This document shows, piece after piece, positions 18,366-26,773 of a stretch of DNA of 64,000 bases (positions are counted from its first letter, which is position 1; every line of letters begins with the position of its first letter). A program made the position numbers and the translations under genes. This DNA comes from CAWCOU01 sp963797335 (lineage in GTDB: Bacteria; Pseudomonadota; Gammaproteobacteria; JAURND01), in assembly GCA_963797335.1 (NCBI GenBank), contig CAWCOU010000006.1:186001-250000 (forward strand), given 5' to 3'. The notes beneath the pieces were generated by a model. That model saw only the letters and a program-made list of their open reading frames with translations. It did no database searches and was not told the origin of the DNA.

Positions 18366-19558
18366 GCGGCTCCAAAAGTATCTTCTATTACGCCATCTTA
18401 TTAACAGGCGCATGGCTGTTAGGTTTGGCGGGCGAATCTATCTATGCTCCCGCCATGCCTACGATTGCCGCCAATTTCGCTGTGCCGGCATCGCTGGTCA
18501 AAATGACCATCACTTTTTTCATTATTGGCAAAACGGTCAGCATGTTTATCTGCAGCCCCATCGCCGAAGGTTTTGCTCGGCGGCAGTTCTTATTATTTGG
18601 ATTGCTACTGTTTTCGCTGGGCGGCCTGATCTGCACCGTCAGCCCGGGGATCACTAGTTTATTAATCGGACGACTTATCCAAGGCTTAGGCTGTAGCATT
18701 ACCATCTTAATGGGCCGTGCCATTGTCAATGATAATTTTGCCAGTAAAAATGCGGCGCGGGTGTTTAGCTATATCTTCACCGGCAATGCCATTGGTGTGT
18801 TTCTATTGCCGGTGTTTGGCGGTTACCTGGCCACCTATCTAAATTGGCGCTGGATCTTCTTGATTTTAACCTGTTACGGCGCGGTGATTTTCACCCTCAT
18901 GTGGTGGTTTCTGCCGAAAACACAAGCCACCATAAATAGAATTGAATTAAAACCAAAAACCATCCTTCAAAATTATAAAACCATCATCGCCAACGGTCCA
19001 TTTTGGGGATTCTTGCTCTGCGTGGCCTTGATGACCGCAGGAGAAAAAGCCTACACCACCAGCGCCGCATTCTTATTTATCTCGGTGATTGGTATATCCA
19101 GAGTCGCCTATGGTTACTTAACCGCAGGCATGTGGGCAGCCCATTTAACCGGCACCTTATTATCCGGCTGGCTGGCCTTTAAATACGACATCGATCGGGT
19201 ATTATCCGTAGGTATCACCCTACTGACCATCGCCAGCATCCTAATGGCCGTATCCATCCTATTGGGCTGGGAAAACATCCCCCTATTCGCCGCCGCCATG
19301 GCCATCTACATGCTAGGCACCGGTTTTATCATCGTCCCCGCCGCCGTCGGTATCGTCCGACCCTTCCCTCATTTAATCGGCTTCGCCACCGCCTTCGCCA
19401 TGGCCGTAGAATTCGCCATCTCCTCCGTCATCAGCTACAGCGTCAGCCTACTTTCATCCCACGTGGTACCCATCGAATTATTTGTCAGCAGTATGGGCAT
19501 TTTAACCCTGCTAGCCTGGTGCCTGTTCCTGAGAGGCAAACATGTCCCCGCTCTTTAG
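18359..19558 (+). CDS. MFS transporter, Bcr/CflA-like
   Basis: An inner-membrane transporter of 399 residues with about 12 helices. The first loop YAPAMPTIA, the second-helix region SPIAEGFARR and the helix-4 motif LIGRLIQGLGCSITILMGRAIV are typical of Bcr/CflA drug:H+ antiporters. No ATG is available before residue 33, so a TTG at 18359 inside the end of the upstream gene is the likely start, implying translational coupling with the oxidoreductase. The last 400 bases are unusually C-rich on the + strand. The substrate is unknown. Confidence 0.85.
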   Translation: MLSGSKSIFYYAILLTGAWLLGLAGESIYAPAMPTIAANFAVPASLVKMTITFFIIGKTVSMFICSPIAEGFARRQFLLFGLLLFSLGGLICTVSPGITSLLIGRLIQGLGCSITILMGRAIVNDNFASKNAARVFSYIFTGNAIGVFLLPVFGGYLATYLNWRWIFLILTCYGAVIFTLMWWFLPKTQATINRIELKPKTILQNYKTIIANGPFWGFLLCVALMTAGEKAYTTSAAFLFISVIGISRVAYGYLTAGMWAAHLTGTLLSGWLAFKYDIDRVLSVGITLLTIASILMAVSILLGWENIPLFAAAMAIYMLGTGFIIVPAAVGIVRPFPHLIGFATAFAMAVEFAISSVISYSVSLLSSHVVPIELFVSSMGILTLLAWCLFLRGKHVPAL

Positions 19559-19589
19559 ACAGTTAATTTAAGGTCATAGAGGAATTTTC

Positions 19590-19877
19590 TTAGTCCTTAT
19601 CAAACAAAATCCGTAATTCCTGCTTAGCTTGCTCTAGAATATCCTTTTGCTGCTTATCCAGTTTTTTCCCAGCACGATTAATGTAGAAATTCAACATAGA
19701 CATAGCAGACTGAAAAGGAGAAGCCTTACGATTTTTACTTTCCAATGCCGATTTTTTTAAAGACAGGGCGATTTTTTTAGGATCATCCCACGAGAAGACA
19801 TGCTCTTCCAACTCCAGCGCATGACTATGTTCAGTCACATCCTGCGACCATTTTTTTTTAGAACTTTTTGATGACAT
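19590..19877 (-). CDS. DUF3175 family small protein
   Basis: The 95-residue basic protein contains KKWSQDVTEHSHALELEE, DDPKKIALSLKKSA and PFQSAMSMLNFYINRAGK, the hallmark wording of DUF3175. Function is unknown; the family is common in genomes of environmental proteobacteria. The frame is open from a GTG at 19883, but the ATG at 19877 follows aaaggag by five bases, so it is preferred. It converges with the MFS gene. Confidence 0.8.
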   Translation of the reverse strand: MSSKSSKKKWSQDVTEHSHALELEEHVFSWDDPKKIALSLKKSALESKNRKASPFQSAMSMLNFYINRAGKKLDKQQKDILEQAKQELRILFDKD

Positions 19878-20031
19878 ATTCACTCCTTTTCTCCCTAACC
19901 CCCTTTTTTAAAGGAGGAATACAGTAACAGCGCTTAGCTTGGTACATATAGGTAAGCTGCTCCCGTTCCCGGGAGCGTGTTGTGTTAGTATAGACCATGC
20001 CAAAACAATGCTTGTGGAGCAATTGATTATT

Positions 20032-21654
20032 TTACCTCAGGCGGGAAGGGATGTCCTGAGATACATCTGATTGACGGTCTGGTAGAAATTTATTTATTCC
20101 ATTGTCATCTTCTTTCAGTAACTTTCGTCCAAAGGCCGCCACCGCAAGCGCTAATACCACTGTCCCAACAGCTATAGCAGCACCAATCATAAGTCCCGTT
20201 GCACCCCCTTCAGTTAGTGATTTTAAAGCAAAGTATGCTCCAGCAGTGACTATCCCTATATCTAACAACACAATACCCGCGGCAATGACGTTTTGCCGAG
20301 ACGCAGAAGGCTCGGGGCCTGGTTTGAAGAATGCAGAAGAACGGGGTATCTGCATGGGTGGTTGCATACGAGTCTCCTCAGCTGGAAGTTCCACTGAGAA
20401 CGAAGATATCCTAGGGAAACTACTGCTAGAGAGTGAGCTTGCTATAGGCGGACTACTCTCTTGAGTAACTGCTTGCGGCAATACCCTCGGCTGCTGTGAT
20501 TGAGAGAAATTATTCCTATCTTCCTTTTTGTCTGAGCGGTCAACGTTCATAAAACTTGGAATCGAACTCCCGATTCCTTCAGATACATTCAGATTGGATC
20601 CTGCTCCTTTGGAATCGTTGAGACCTAGCTCATTTGATTTTTCTGAACGATCCGGGTTTATAAAACTAAGAACTTGCCCTTTCAGGGCCTCGTCTCTTGA
20701 GCCTAGCTGTGCCTCGCTTTGCGGATCTTTGAAGGTTGCTGAAGGTCGCAAACCTGAAGCCTGGAATTCATTTGCTATTGGCGGAGACAAACTCGAAGTT
20801 TCCGAAGAAATAACCCTTTCCATCGTGGCAGTTGACAGCGTCAAATTAGGCTCAATTGTCGTGGGTTCAGCTTTGTTCGTTTGAATTACAGATTCACTGG
20901 ATACGGAAGGCTTTCTCATCGGTCCATTACCTATTACCTGCTGCTCTTCCTCACTCAGGATGATATCTCTATCTTTTTGTTCTCGCAGATGAAATGCAGC
21001 TATTTGATCGAAAGTTTGAGAATTGGGTAACGACTGAGGAAGAATGGATGGGGCATTAGGCAAGGCTCCCTTATCTAGACGGAAGCTTTCAGATGTAAGA
21101 GCATCGATACTGCGTTGTTGCTCATGCCTTTTCTGTTCCTGTTCTCTCGCCTCCTTCTCCTTTTCTTTCGCGATTTGCTTGTCTATCTCCTCTCGTTGGT
21201 TTTTTTTCCGAATCTTCTCCTCGTCGTCTAATAATTGAAGATCACTTTGAGTATGAAATTTACCAGTCTCACCTGGCTTTATTTTATTCGATTTTTCTTT
21301 TTTTTGTATTTCTTCAATTAACTTAGCAATACCAATTAAAGCGTTCTTATTTTCTTTAATTTTTAAAGTAAAACCAGGTTCATAATTTTTTAAAAATTCA
21401 ACTATTTTTTTAGGAAGCTCAGAGCTACGAGTTTCTTTACTTTGAAGCAACTGACTGCACAAACCCTCATCTATCCCTTGACGAATGCGTTGCTGTAAAG
21501 GATTCTGATGTTTATCTATTTCGGACGAGGCGGAAACAGGAACAAGGTGGGCCAAAGCATTTGAGAGTTCATGCAACAGCTCTTCTTTGCTGCGGGAAGA
21601 TTTAGAAGATTTAAAAGAATGAATTGTTATTTTACTTTTAGATTCAATAGACAT
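20032..21654 (-). CDS. Lineage-specific coiled-coil protein with two C-terminal membrane segments; effector candidate
   Basis: No family is recognised. The 540-residue product has a helical N-terminus, a highly charged coiled coil (about residues 145-185, rich in E, K, Q and R), and a long low-complexity Ser/Pro-rich middle. That middle repeats SFINPDRSEKSNELG / SFMNVDRSDKKED. Near the C-terminus are two hydrophobic segments (IVLLDIGIVTAGAYFAL and MIGAAIAVGTVVLALAVAA), then a charged tail. This hairpin-anchored layout is seen in effectors inserted into host membranes, but the assignment is inference. The ATG at 21654 follows aagggg well; a GTG at 21660 is the alternative. Confidence 0.55.
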   Translation of the reverse strand: MSIESKSKITIHSFKSSKSSRSKEELLHELSNALAHLVPVSASSEIDKHQNPLQQRIRQGIDEGLCSQLLQSKETRSSELPKKIVEFLKNYEPGFTLKIKENKNALIGIAKLIEEIQKKEKSNKIKPGETGKFHTQSDLQLLDDEEKIRKKNQREEIDKQIAKEKEKEAREQEQKRHEQQRSIDALTSESFRLDKGALPNAPSILPQSLPNSQTFDQIAAFHLREQKDRDIILSEEEQQVIGNGPMRKPSVSSESVIQTNKAEPTTIEPNLTLSTATMERVISSETSSLSPPIANEFQASGLRPSATFKDPQSEAQLGSRDEALKGQVLSFINPDRSEKSNELGLNDSKGAGSNLNVSEGIGSSIPSFMNVDRSDKKEDRNNFSQSQQPRVLPQAVTQESSPPIASSLSSSSFPRISSFSVELPAEETRMQPPMQIPRSSAFFKPGPEPSASRQNVIAAGIVLLDIGIVTAGAYFALKSLTEGGATGLMIGAAIAVGTVVLALAVAAFGRKLLKEDDNGINKFLPDRQSDVSQDIPSRLR

Positions 21655-22424
21655 AGCCACCCCTTAATACCAATCACCAAACGAATGCTTTCTAACTTTT
21701 TTCTACTTATAACTATTCGCCCATATCCCGGCGATGCCGAGATCTATCTTTATATAGTTAGATTTAAACACATCATTATTAAACTGAAATTAAGGTATCT
21801 ATGAATTTTTAGTTAAATTTGTTTTAAAAAGCACATATATTTTTAATTTTTTGTTAAGTTTAATTCTAGGGAAAATAGAGATAAGAAAGATTGGCACAGA
21901 ATGGAAATTCAGGTGTGATGGATGATCGGAGTAAAATAAAAAAACTATCATCTAAACAGTAGCTTAGACGTCTTCTTTGACAAAAGGAATTGAGGAAAAT
22001 ACTGTGGTTTCTACCTAACGCACTCTCTACCCTTTCATTTTTTCTGGAAAGCTTTTAGCCTACTTTTTGCTTTAATTTTACCCCTCATCCGCCTTCGGCA
22101 CCTTCTCCCACAGGTGGAGAAGGAAAATTTAGAAAATTTGAATTATTCAACAAAGCCCTACAAGGGAAGGATATTTATAAAAGGACGGGATACCACAGAG
22201 AACAAAACAGCCTATCAGAAGGGGTGGCGCGGAGGGGGAGCCCTTGTTTTGCGCAGCAAAACGAGGTCCCGCAGCGACAGGACCCCGTATCTGCCCAACT
22301 AAACCAGCTAAAAAACCAAGAAGCCAGAACATCAGGGGAGGCCTCAGTAAAAGCACCGACCAAAGGCCGACCAAAGGACAAGCCACAAAAAAACCACAGA
22401 TACGATGCTAAGAAAGCATATAAC
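21655..22424. other. Long gene-poor interval
   Basis: About 770 bases without a convincing gene. The left part is AT-rich and probably holds the promoter of the minus-strand gene ending at 21654. At 22080-22123 is a REP-like unit. From about 22210 the sequence turns G/C-rich (ggtggcgcggagggggagcc, then gcgcagcaaaacgaggtccc) and contains a tandem gaccaaaggcc/gaccaaagga. Short frames exist on both strands there, but none has a good ribosome site or protein-like composition. A non-coding RNA is possible, not shown. Confidence 0.4.
22080..22123 (+). repeat. REP-like palindromic unit (single)
   Basis: The unit reads cccctcatccgccttcggca then ccttctcccacaggtggaga. The same motif occurs as an inverted pair at 39946-40090. 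These dispersed units are common in proteobacterial intergenic DNA. Confidence 0.6.
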
Positions 22425-22453
22425 TTGACTTTATCTTCATGCCAACTTAGTAT
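22425..22453 (+). promoter_or_regulatory. Sigma-70-type promoter of the small lipoprotein gene
   Basis: TTGACT at 22425-22430 and TAGTAT at 22448-22453 are separated by exactly 17 bases, close to consensus. It leaves a leader of about 80 bases before the lipoprotein ATG at 22542. Confidence 0.65.
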
Positions 22454-22541
22454 GGGCGGGGGATTAGGGATAGGTTCCGGCCTTCTTTTCGATCCAGAGG
22501 ACAAAACATCTTAAACAACAAACCATTTCAGGGAGTTCAGC

Positions 22542-22679
22542 ATGTCTAAACGCATCTTCACCGTCATCTTGGCAACCGTATTTCTTGGCGTAGGCTTAAC
22601 CGCTTGCAAACCAAAAGATACCTCCAACACAGAAACTACCACCTCTACCACCAGCCAAACCACCGGCAGCAACTCGTAG
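22542..22679 (+). CDS. Small (45-residue) lipoprotein
   Basis: The peptide begins MSKRIFTVILATVFLGVGLT and has a lipobox LTAC with Cys22, so it is expected to be lipid-modified after signal peptidase II cleavage. The mature part is only 24 residues, Thr/Ser-rich (TTTSTTSQTTGSNS). It resembles the tiny entericidin-like or Lpp-like lipoproteins in design only. Cagggag lies 7 bases before the ATG, a strong promoter is upstream and a terminator directly downstream, so it is a complete single-gene unit despite its size. Confidence 0.75.
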   Translation: MSKRIFTVILATVFLGVGLTACKPKDTSNTETTTSTTSQTTGSNS

Positions 22680-22696
22680 AAAACGGTACTTTCAAA

Positions 22697-22728
22697 AAGG
22701 TGGATATACCACATATCCACCTTTATTA
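22697..22728. terminator. Bidirectional intrinsic terminator between lipoprotein and hpt
   Basis: A perfect 11-bp stem (aaggtggatat / atatccacctt, loop accac) lies between two convergent genes. It is followed by tttatt on the + strand and by CTTTTTG on the minus strand, so it can serve both. Confidence 0.8.
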
Positions 22729-22740
22729 AAAAAACAAACA

Positions 22741-23307
22741 CTAATCCCTAGCAAACTCCTCCGCCACCGCAAAAATACCCCTAGCATTACGCAAATACTC
22801 CCGATAATCCAAACCATAACCAAACACATACTGATTACCCACCTCCAAACCCACAAAATCAGCCATCACAATCCCCCCCGGCAACCTAGCATCACACTTA
22901 TCCACCAACACCGCCGAAAAAACCTGCTTAACCCCAACCGACCGACAATAATCAACCACCGCCTGCAACGTCAACCCCGCATCCAAAATATCATCCACAA
23001 TCACCACCGTCCGACCCTGCAAATTCTTCTGATGCTTAGCCTTCCACTGCACCTCACCACCCCTAACCTTACCCAAATAACGCGAAGCATGCACATAATC
23101 CACCTCCAACGGAAAATTAAGCCGCGGCAACAAATTACCCAACGGAATAATCCCCCCCACCAACACACACAAAAACACCGGATTAGTATCTGCCAACCTC
23201 TCATTCATCTCCGCCGCCATACGATCAAGCGCAGCCTCAACCTCAGCACAACTATGAAGACAAGTCGCCGTTTGAAGCACTTTTTCAATATCAACAGGTA
23301 ATTCCAT
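22741..23307 (-). CDS. hpt: Hypoxanthine-guanine phosphoribosyltransferase
   Basis: This cytoplasmic purine-salvage enzyme transfers phosphoribose from PRPP to hypoxanthine or guanine. The PRPP motif VVIVDDILDAGLTL lies near residues 95-108, and VGGIIPLG, DYVHASRY and the late VDKCDARLPGG fit the HGPRT layout; 188 residues is the usual length. It is followed by nagZ 17 bases downstream of its start, an arrangement also seen in pseudomonads. Its coding strand is strikingly G-rich and C-poor (7 G against 47 C on the + strand in 22741-22860). Confidence 0.85.
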   Translation of the reverse strand: MELPVDIEKVLQTATCLHSCAEVEAALDRMAAEMNERLADTNPVFLCVLVGGIIPLGNLLPRLNFPLEVDYVHASRYLGKVRGGEVQWKAKHQKNLQGRTVVIVDDILDAGLTLQAVVDYCRSVGVKQVFSAVLVDKCDARLPGGIVMADFVGLEVGNQYVFGYGLDYREYLRNARGIFAVAEEFARD

Positions 23308-23324
23308 CTTATTCTCTTATCATA

Positions 23325-24275
23325 TCAACGCTTACTACAACATCCGTTTAACAAACGACCGGCCGATACCTGGCTCATTTTATGATTCAACCCCGACAAC
23401 AACGAGGTCAACTCCTCATGACTGTGCGAAACAATCACCATATCACAACCCGCAGTCAAAGCAGCTTGCGTGCGCTCCAACAAACTACCCGCCCACTTAG
23501 CACCCACCATACACATATCATCACTGATAATAACACCATTAAAACCCAACTGTTCTCGTAATACCTCATCCAACCAAAAAGAAGAAAAATTCGTAGGGTT
23601 AGGATTAACGGCCGTATACTGCACATGCGCTGGCATAATGCCCCATAAATCATCCACCAACTGCACAAAAGGCTGCATATCTTCAGCCATTAATGTCTCA
23701 AAATCTCGAGAATCAATCGGCAGTGCTTGATGAGAATCAGCAACCACGCCACCATGGCCGGGGAAATGTTTACCCGTGGCCCCCATCCCGGCTTTATTCA
23801 TACCACGGATATAGGCCTTCGCCAAAGACACCACTATTTGCGGGTCACGATGGAAGCTGCGTTCCTTCACCGTAATGACTTGGCTGATGCCACGCTCTAA
23901 ATCCAGCACCGGTGCCAGGCTTACATCAATATCTAGCGTCACCAATTCATGCGCCATGGTATAGCCGGTTTCTTCCGCGTGTAACAGCGCCTGAGCCGGA
24001 TTTTGATCGTATTCACGCCCTATACTACCCAGTGAGGGTAACACCGTAAATTCGTTAATAAATCGCTGAACTTTACCGCCCTCTTGATCGACAGCGATGA
24101 TTAAAGGCTGGCGTATCGTTCGAATATCTTCAATTAAGCCTCGTAATTGCTTTTTATTCTCGTAGTTTTCGGCAAACAGGATAACACCACCGACATTCGG
24201 ATGCAGCAACCATTCACGCTCTTGCGGGGATAGCGTGGTTCCTGACAAATCCATCATGACACTACCTATTTGCAT
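23325..24275 (-). CDS. nagZ: Beta-N-acetylhexosaminidase
   Basis: This cytosolic glycoside hydrolase family 3 enzyme removes GlcNAc from recycled anhydromuropeptides. The 316-residue product contains AVDQEGGKVQRF near 62-73, PVLDLERG, the signature KHFPGHGGVVADSHQ near 161-175 with the catalytic Asp/His loop, and the late SDDMCMVGA. It sits 17 bases upstream of hpt and 13 bases after the DUF924 gene on the same strand, so the three may be co-transcribed. The final residues (NGCCSKR) are unusual but harmless. Confidence 0.92.
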   Translation of the reverse strand: MQIGSVMMDLSGTTLSPQEREWLLHPNVGGVILFAENYENKKQLRGLIEDIRTIRQPLIIAVDQEGGKVQRFINEFTVLPSLGSIGREYDQNPAQALLHAEETGYTMAHELVTLDIDVSLAPVLDLERGISQVITVKERSFHRDPQIVVSLAKAYIRGMNKAGMGATGKHFPGHGGVVADSHQALPIDSRDFETLMAEDMQPFVQLVDDLWGIMPAHVQYTAVNPNPTNFSSFWLDEVLREQLGFNGVIISDDMCMVGAKWAGSLLERTQAALTAGCDMVIVSHSHEELTSLLSGLNHKMSQVSAGRLLNGCCSKR

Positions 24276-24288
24276 ACTTCACTCCCCA

Positions 24289-24894
24289 TCAATCAAATAA
24301 AGTGGTACCGTTTTTTATAAATTCTTGTTCAGCCTGAGTGGAAGGTCGACCCAATACTTCATTACGGTGCGGGAATCGGCCAAATCGGGTAATAATCTCC
24401 TGGTGCCGAATGGCATATTCCAGAAATTTTTCAAAAATAGGACGGGTTTCCGGGAAAGACAGTGATAGCAATATTTCGTAAGCACGCAATGCCAACAATT
24501 GCATATCCGCACTTTCCGAATGAATTAACGGAAAATAGAAAAAAACGCGTTCGATTAAGCTGAGCTTGTGGTCGAATTGGTGCTCAATGCCATATAGGCA
24601 TAAATCCAATGCAGAGCGGTCTTGTTGATATGCTAATGGTGTATAGCGGTTAATGCGGCGGGAAAATTGATCTAGTAAAATAATGAGCGCCAAACAACCA
24701 CGCGGGGTTTGTTGCCAAGCGGTGTACTCACCGCGCACTGCTTTGCAGTAATCTTCAGAAAATTGCTCTTTTACCTCAGCATCCACCTCAGCGTCATTGC
24801 TAAACCAGATGCGTGTAATATGCTCTGAAGGTAAAGCGCTTAGTTCCGCTTTTTCAAACCAGAAATGTAATATTTGGTCTATTTGTTTATCCAT
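24289..24894 (-). CDS. DUF924 family protein
   Basis: The 201-residue helical protein contains ILHFWFEKAE at the start, RIWFSND, RGCLALIILLDQFSRRINR, PLIHSE and FGRFPHRNEVLGR, all typical of DUF924 (a TPR-like fold of unknown function). The frame is open to 24927, but the ATG at 24894 follows aggga by six bases and begins just before the conserved region. It probably heads the DUF924-nagZ-hpt cluster. Confidence 0.88.
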   Translation of the reverse strand: MDKQIDQILHFWFEKAELSALPSEHITRIWFSNDAEVDAEVKEQFSEDYCKAVRGEYTAWQQTPRGCLALIILLDQFSRRINRYTPLAYQQDRSALDLCLYGIEHQFDHKLSLIERVFFYFPLIHSESADMQLLALRAYEILLSLSFPETRPIFEKFLEYAIRHQEIITRFGRFPHRNEVLGRPSTQAEQEFIKNGTTLFD

Positions 24895-24991
24895 GTATTT
24901 CCCTATGATCTGATTCTTGGAATACACTCTAACCTACTCGTAAATAAAATGCGAGTGGGATGGTGACTGTGCCCACCATCTGGCAATGATC

Positions 24992-25978
24992 TTAGGCTGA
25001 CGCCAACCAAGCCTCGCGCCAATCCATAAATAATTCCTCATAGAGCAACTGGGCATTGAGGTTAATTTTTGACTCTATTGATTGCTGACTCTCCGTTAAT
25101 TTATCCAATAATGCAAATAAATGATGGACAGACACCTTAGGACTTAACTGAGACAATGCGTCGGCGTGTTGGCGATGGGTTAAATCCGGTTGCTGCACCC
25201 AATGCAGGCAAAGTAGATCGCGGGTTAATCCCCACATCACTAGTAATACCTCAGCTAATTCGTGTTTGAGGCAAGTAGTTGCCAGGGCCAAGGGGCTGCA
25301 CTGTCCGCAAGCCACTTGCAATAATCCACTGCTAATCTGTTGATAACTGGCTAATCGCCCCGGCTCAGCTAAAGCCAAGGCATGCAAAGGGGCACCATCG
25401 GCTAATGCTAATAATGCAGCCACTGCTTGTGTTTGTTCAGGAAGTTGCTTCTGCAACCACTCCAGACTGATTGCAGGGGCTGGAACGGTAAAGCCAACGG
25501 GCTGACACCGACTCCGAATGGTGGCCGGTAATGCCTGAATTTGATGGCTAACCAATAAAAAAAACACTGAACCGGTTGGCTCTTCTAATGTTTTTAATAA
25601 CGCATTCGCCGCTGCTTTGTTAAACGCTTCTGCGGGCTGGATAATCACCACCTGATGACTTTGCTGAGGCGTTTGTTGGAGGTTTTGAATTAATTCGCGC
25701 ACCTGTTCTATTTTAATAGCCTTGCCCTCTTCTTCGGGGGTCAGTATAAATAAATCCGGGTGAGAACCAGCGGTAACCCATACACAGCTCTGACAAGTAC
25801 CGCACGGCAGTGACTGATCGCTTTGGCACAATAGACGCATGGCCCATAAGGCGGCAAACTGACTTTTCCCTAAACCTGCGCAACCGCTTAATAACAACGC
25901 ATGGGGTAAGCGCCGTTGCTGCCACTGCAGCCACAATTGTTGCCATTGGGATTGTTGCCATGGATAAAGAGTCATCAT
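24992..25978 (-). CDS. holB: DNA polymerase III delta-prime subunit
   Basis: A clamp-loader component that helps place the beta clamp on primed DNA. The 328-residue product has a Walker-A-like GCAGLGKSQFA, a four-cysteine zinc module (LLCQSDQSLPCGTCQSC), IKIEQVRELI, NALLKTLEEP and the sensor SRCQP; these are standard for HolB. The open frame extends into the upstream gene (26044), but the ATG at 25978, four bases after the yciO stop, begins the typical LYPWQ start. tmk, often upstream of holB, is not here. Confidence 0.92.
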   Translation of the reverse strand: MMTLYPWQQSQWQQLWLQWQQRRLPHALLLSGCAGLGKSQFAALWAMRLLCQSDQSLPCGTCQSCVWVTAGSHPDLFILTPEEEGKAIKIEQVRELIQNLQQTPQQSHQVVIIQPAEAFNKAAANALLKTLEEPTGSVFFLLVSHQIQALPATIRSRCQPVGFTVPAPAISLEWLQKQLPEQTQAVAALLALADGAPLHALALAEPGRLASYQQISSGLLQVACGQCSPLALATTCLKHELAEVLLVMWGLTRDLLCLHWVQQPDLTHRQHADALSQLSPKVSVHHLFALLDKLTESQQSIESKINLNAQLLYEELFMDWREAWLASA

Positions 25979-25982
25979 AAGC

Positions 25983-26636
25983 CTAGCTACGGGATTGAAA
26001 GGGTTGCGGGTCACCTTTACCCACCCGAATAATTTCAGGAACACCGCTCACTAAACCGACCACCGTGGTCGGCTCAATGCCACAGAAACCACCATCGATA
26101 ATCAAATCCACTTTGTTCTTTAAGAGCTCATAAATTTCCTCTGGATCCGACAAGGGCTCCTCCTCACCTGGCAAAATTAATGTCACGCTCATTAAAGGCT
26201 CACCCATCGCCGTGATCAGTGCCTGAGTGATGGCGTGATCGGGCACTCGTAGACCTATGGTCTTTTTCTTTGGGTGCTGCAAGCGGCGAGGCACGTCGTG
26301 GGTCGCTTCTAAAATAAAGGTATAAGGCCCTGGTGTGTGTGCTTTTAGTATTCGAAATACGGAATTACTGACCTGAGCATACGCGCTTAAATCCGATAGA
26401 TTCTGGCATATTAATGTGAAATTATGATCTTTGGGTAATTGCCGCAATGCTTTAATGCGTTCCATGGCTTCTTTATCCCCCAACCTGCATCCTAGGGCAT
26501 AGGCGGAATCCGTGGGATAAACAATGACACCGCCTTTATTCACCATAGAAATGGCCTGACTGATTAAACGCGTTTGCGGGTTCACCGGGTGAATTTCTAA
26601 TAATTGAGTCACGTCAGTATCCAAATGATGGTTCAT
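25983..26636 (-). CDS. yciO: YrdC/Sua5-family protein, YciO type
   Basis: The 217-residue product shows GGVIVYPTDSAYALGC near 32-47, then RIKALRQLPKDHNFTLIC, HTPGPYTFIL, KTIGLRVPDH and a final RVGKGDP. YrdC-fold proteins bind RNA and make threonylcarbamoyl-AMP; the PTDSAYALGC wording and length point to the YciO branch, whose role is less clear than that of TsaC. An upstream TTG (26660) is possible, but the ATG at 26636 fits better. It is followed by holB after 4 bases and is divergent from yciB. Confidence 0.85.
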   Translation of the reverse strand: MNHHLDTDVTQLLEIHPVNPQTRLISQAISMVNKGGVIVYPTDSAYALGCRLGDKEAMERIKALRQLPKDHNFTLICQNLSDLSAYAQVSNSVFRILKAHTPGPYTFILEATHDVPRRLQHPKKKTIGLRVPDHAITQALITAMGEPLMSVTLILPGEEEPLSDPEEIYELLKNKVDLIIDGGFCGIEPTTVVGLVSGVPEIIRVGKGDPQPFQSRS

Positions 26637-26773
26637 AACAAGCCAACGACAAAGAGACAAATTTAATGAAACGTTGTACCAAAATAGGGTATAATAAACA
26701 AAAGTTTTGCGCTGGCAACCTTAATATTCGTCCGGGGCAGTTACCTTCCATTCTCAACGGAATTTACCCATAA

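Noticed and set aside
19959..19976. gctcccg/cgggagc hairpin as terminator of the gene at 20032
   Set aside because: The stem is good but no T run follows on either strand, and it lies more than 50 bases past the stop; left out as unproven.
22224..22514. 96-residue plus-strand open frame in the GC-rich block
   Set aside because: No ribosome-binding site, composition unlike a protein, and it overlaps a promoter and leader of the lipoprotein gene; overlapping frames of similar length exist on the other strand.
23001..23301. Long frames antisense to and within hpt
   Set aside because: They result from the extreme base skew of hpt, which removes stop codons; no ribosome sites.
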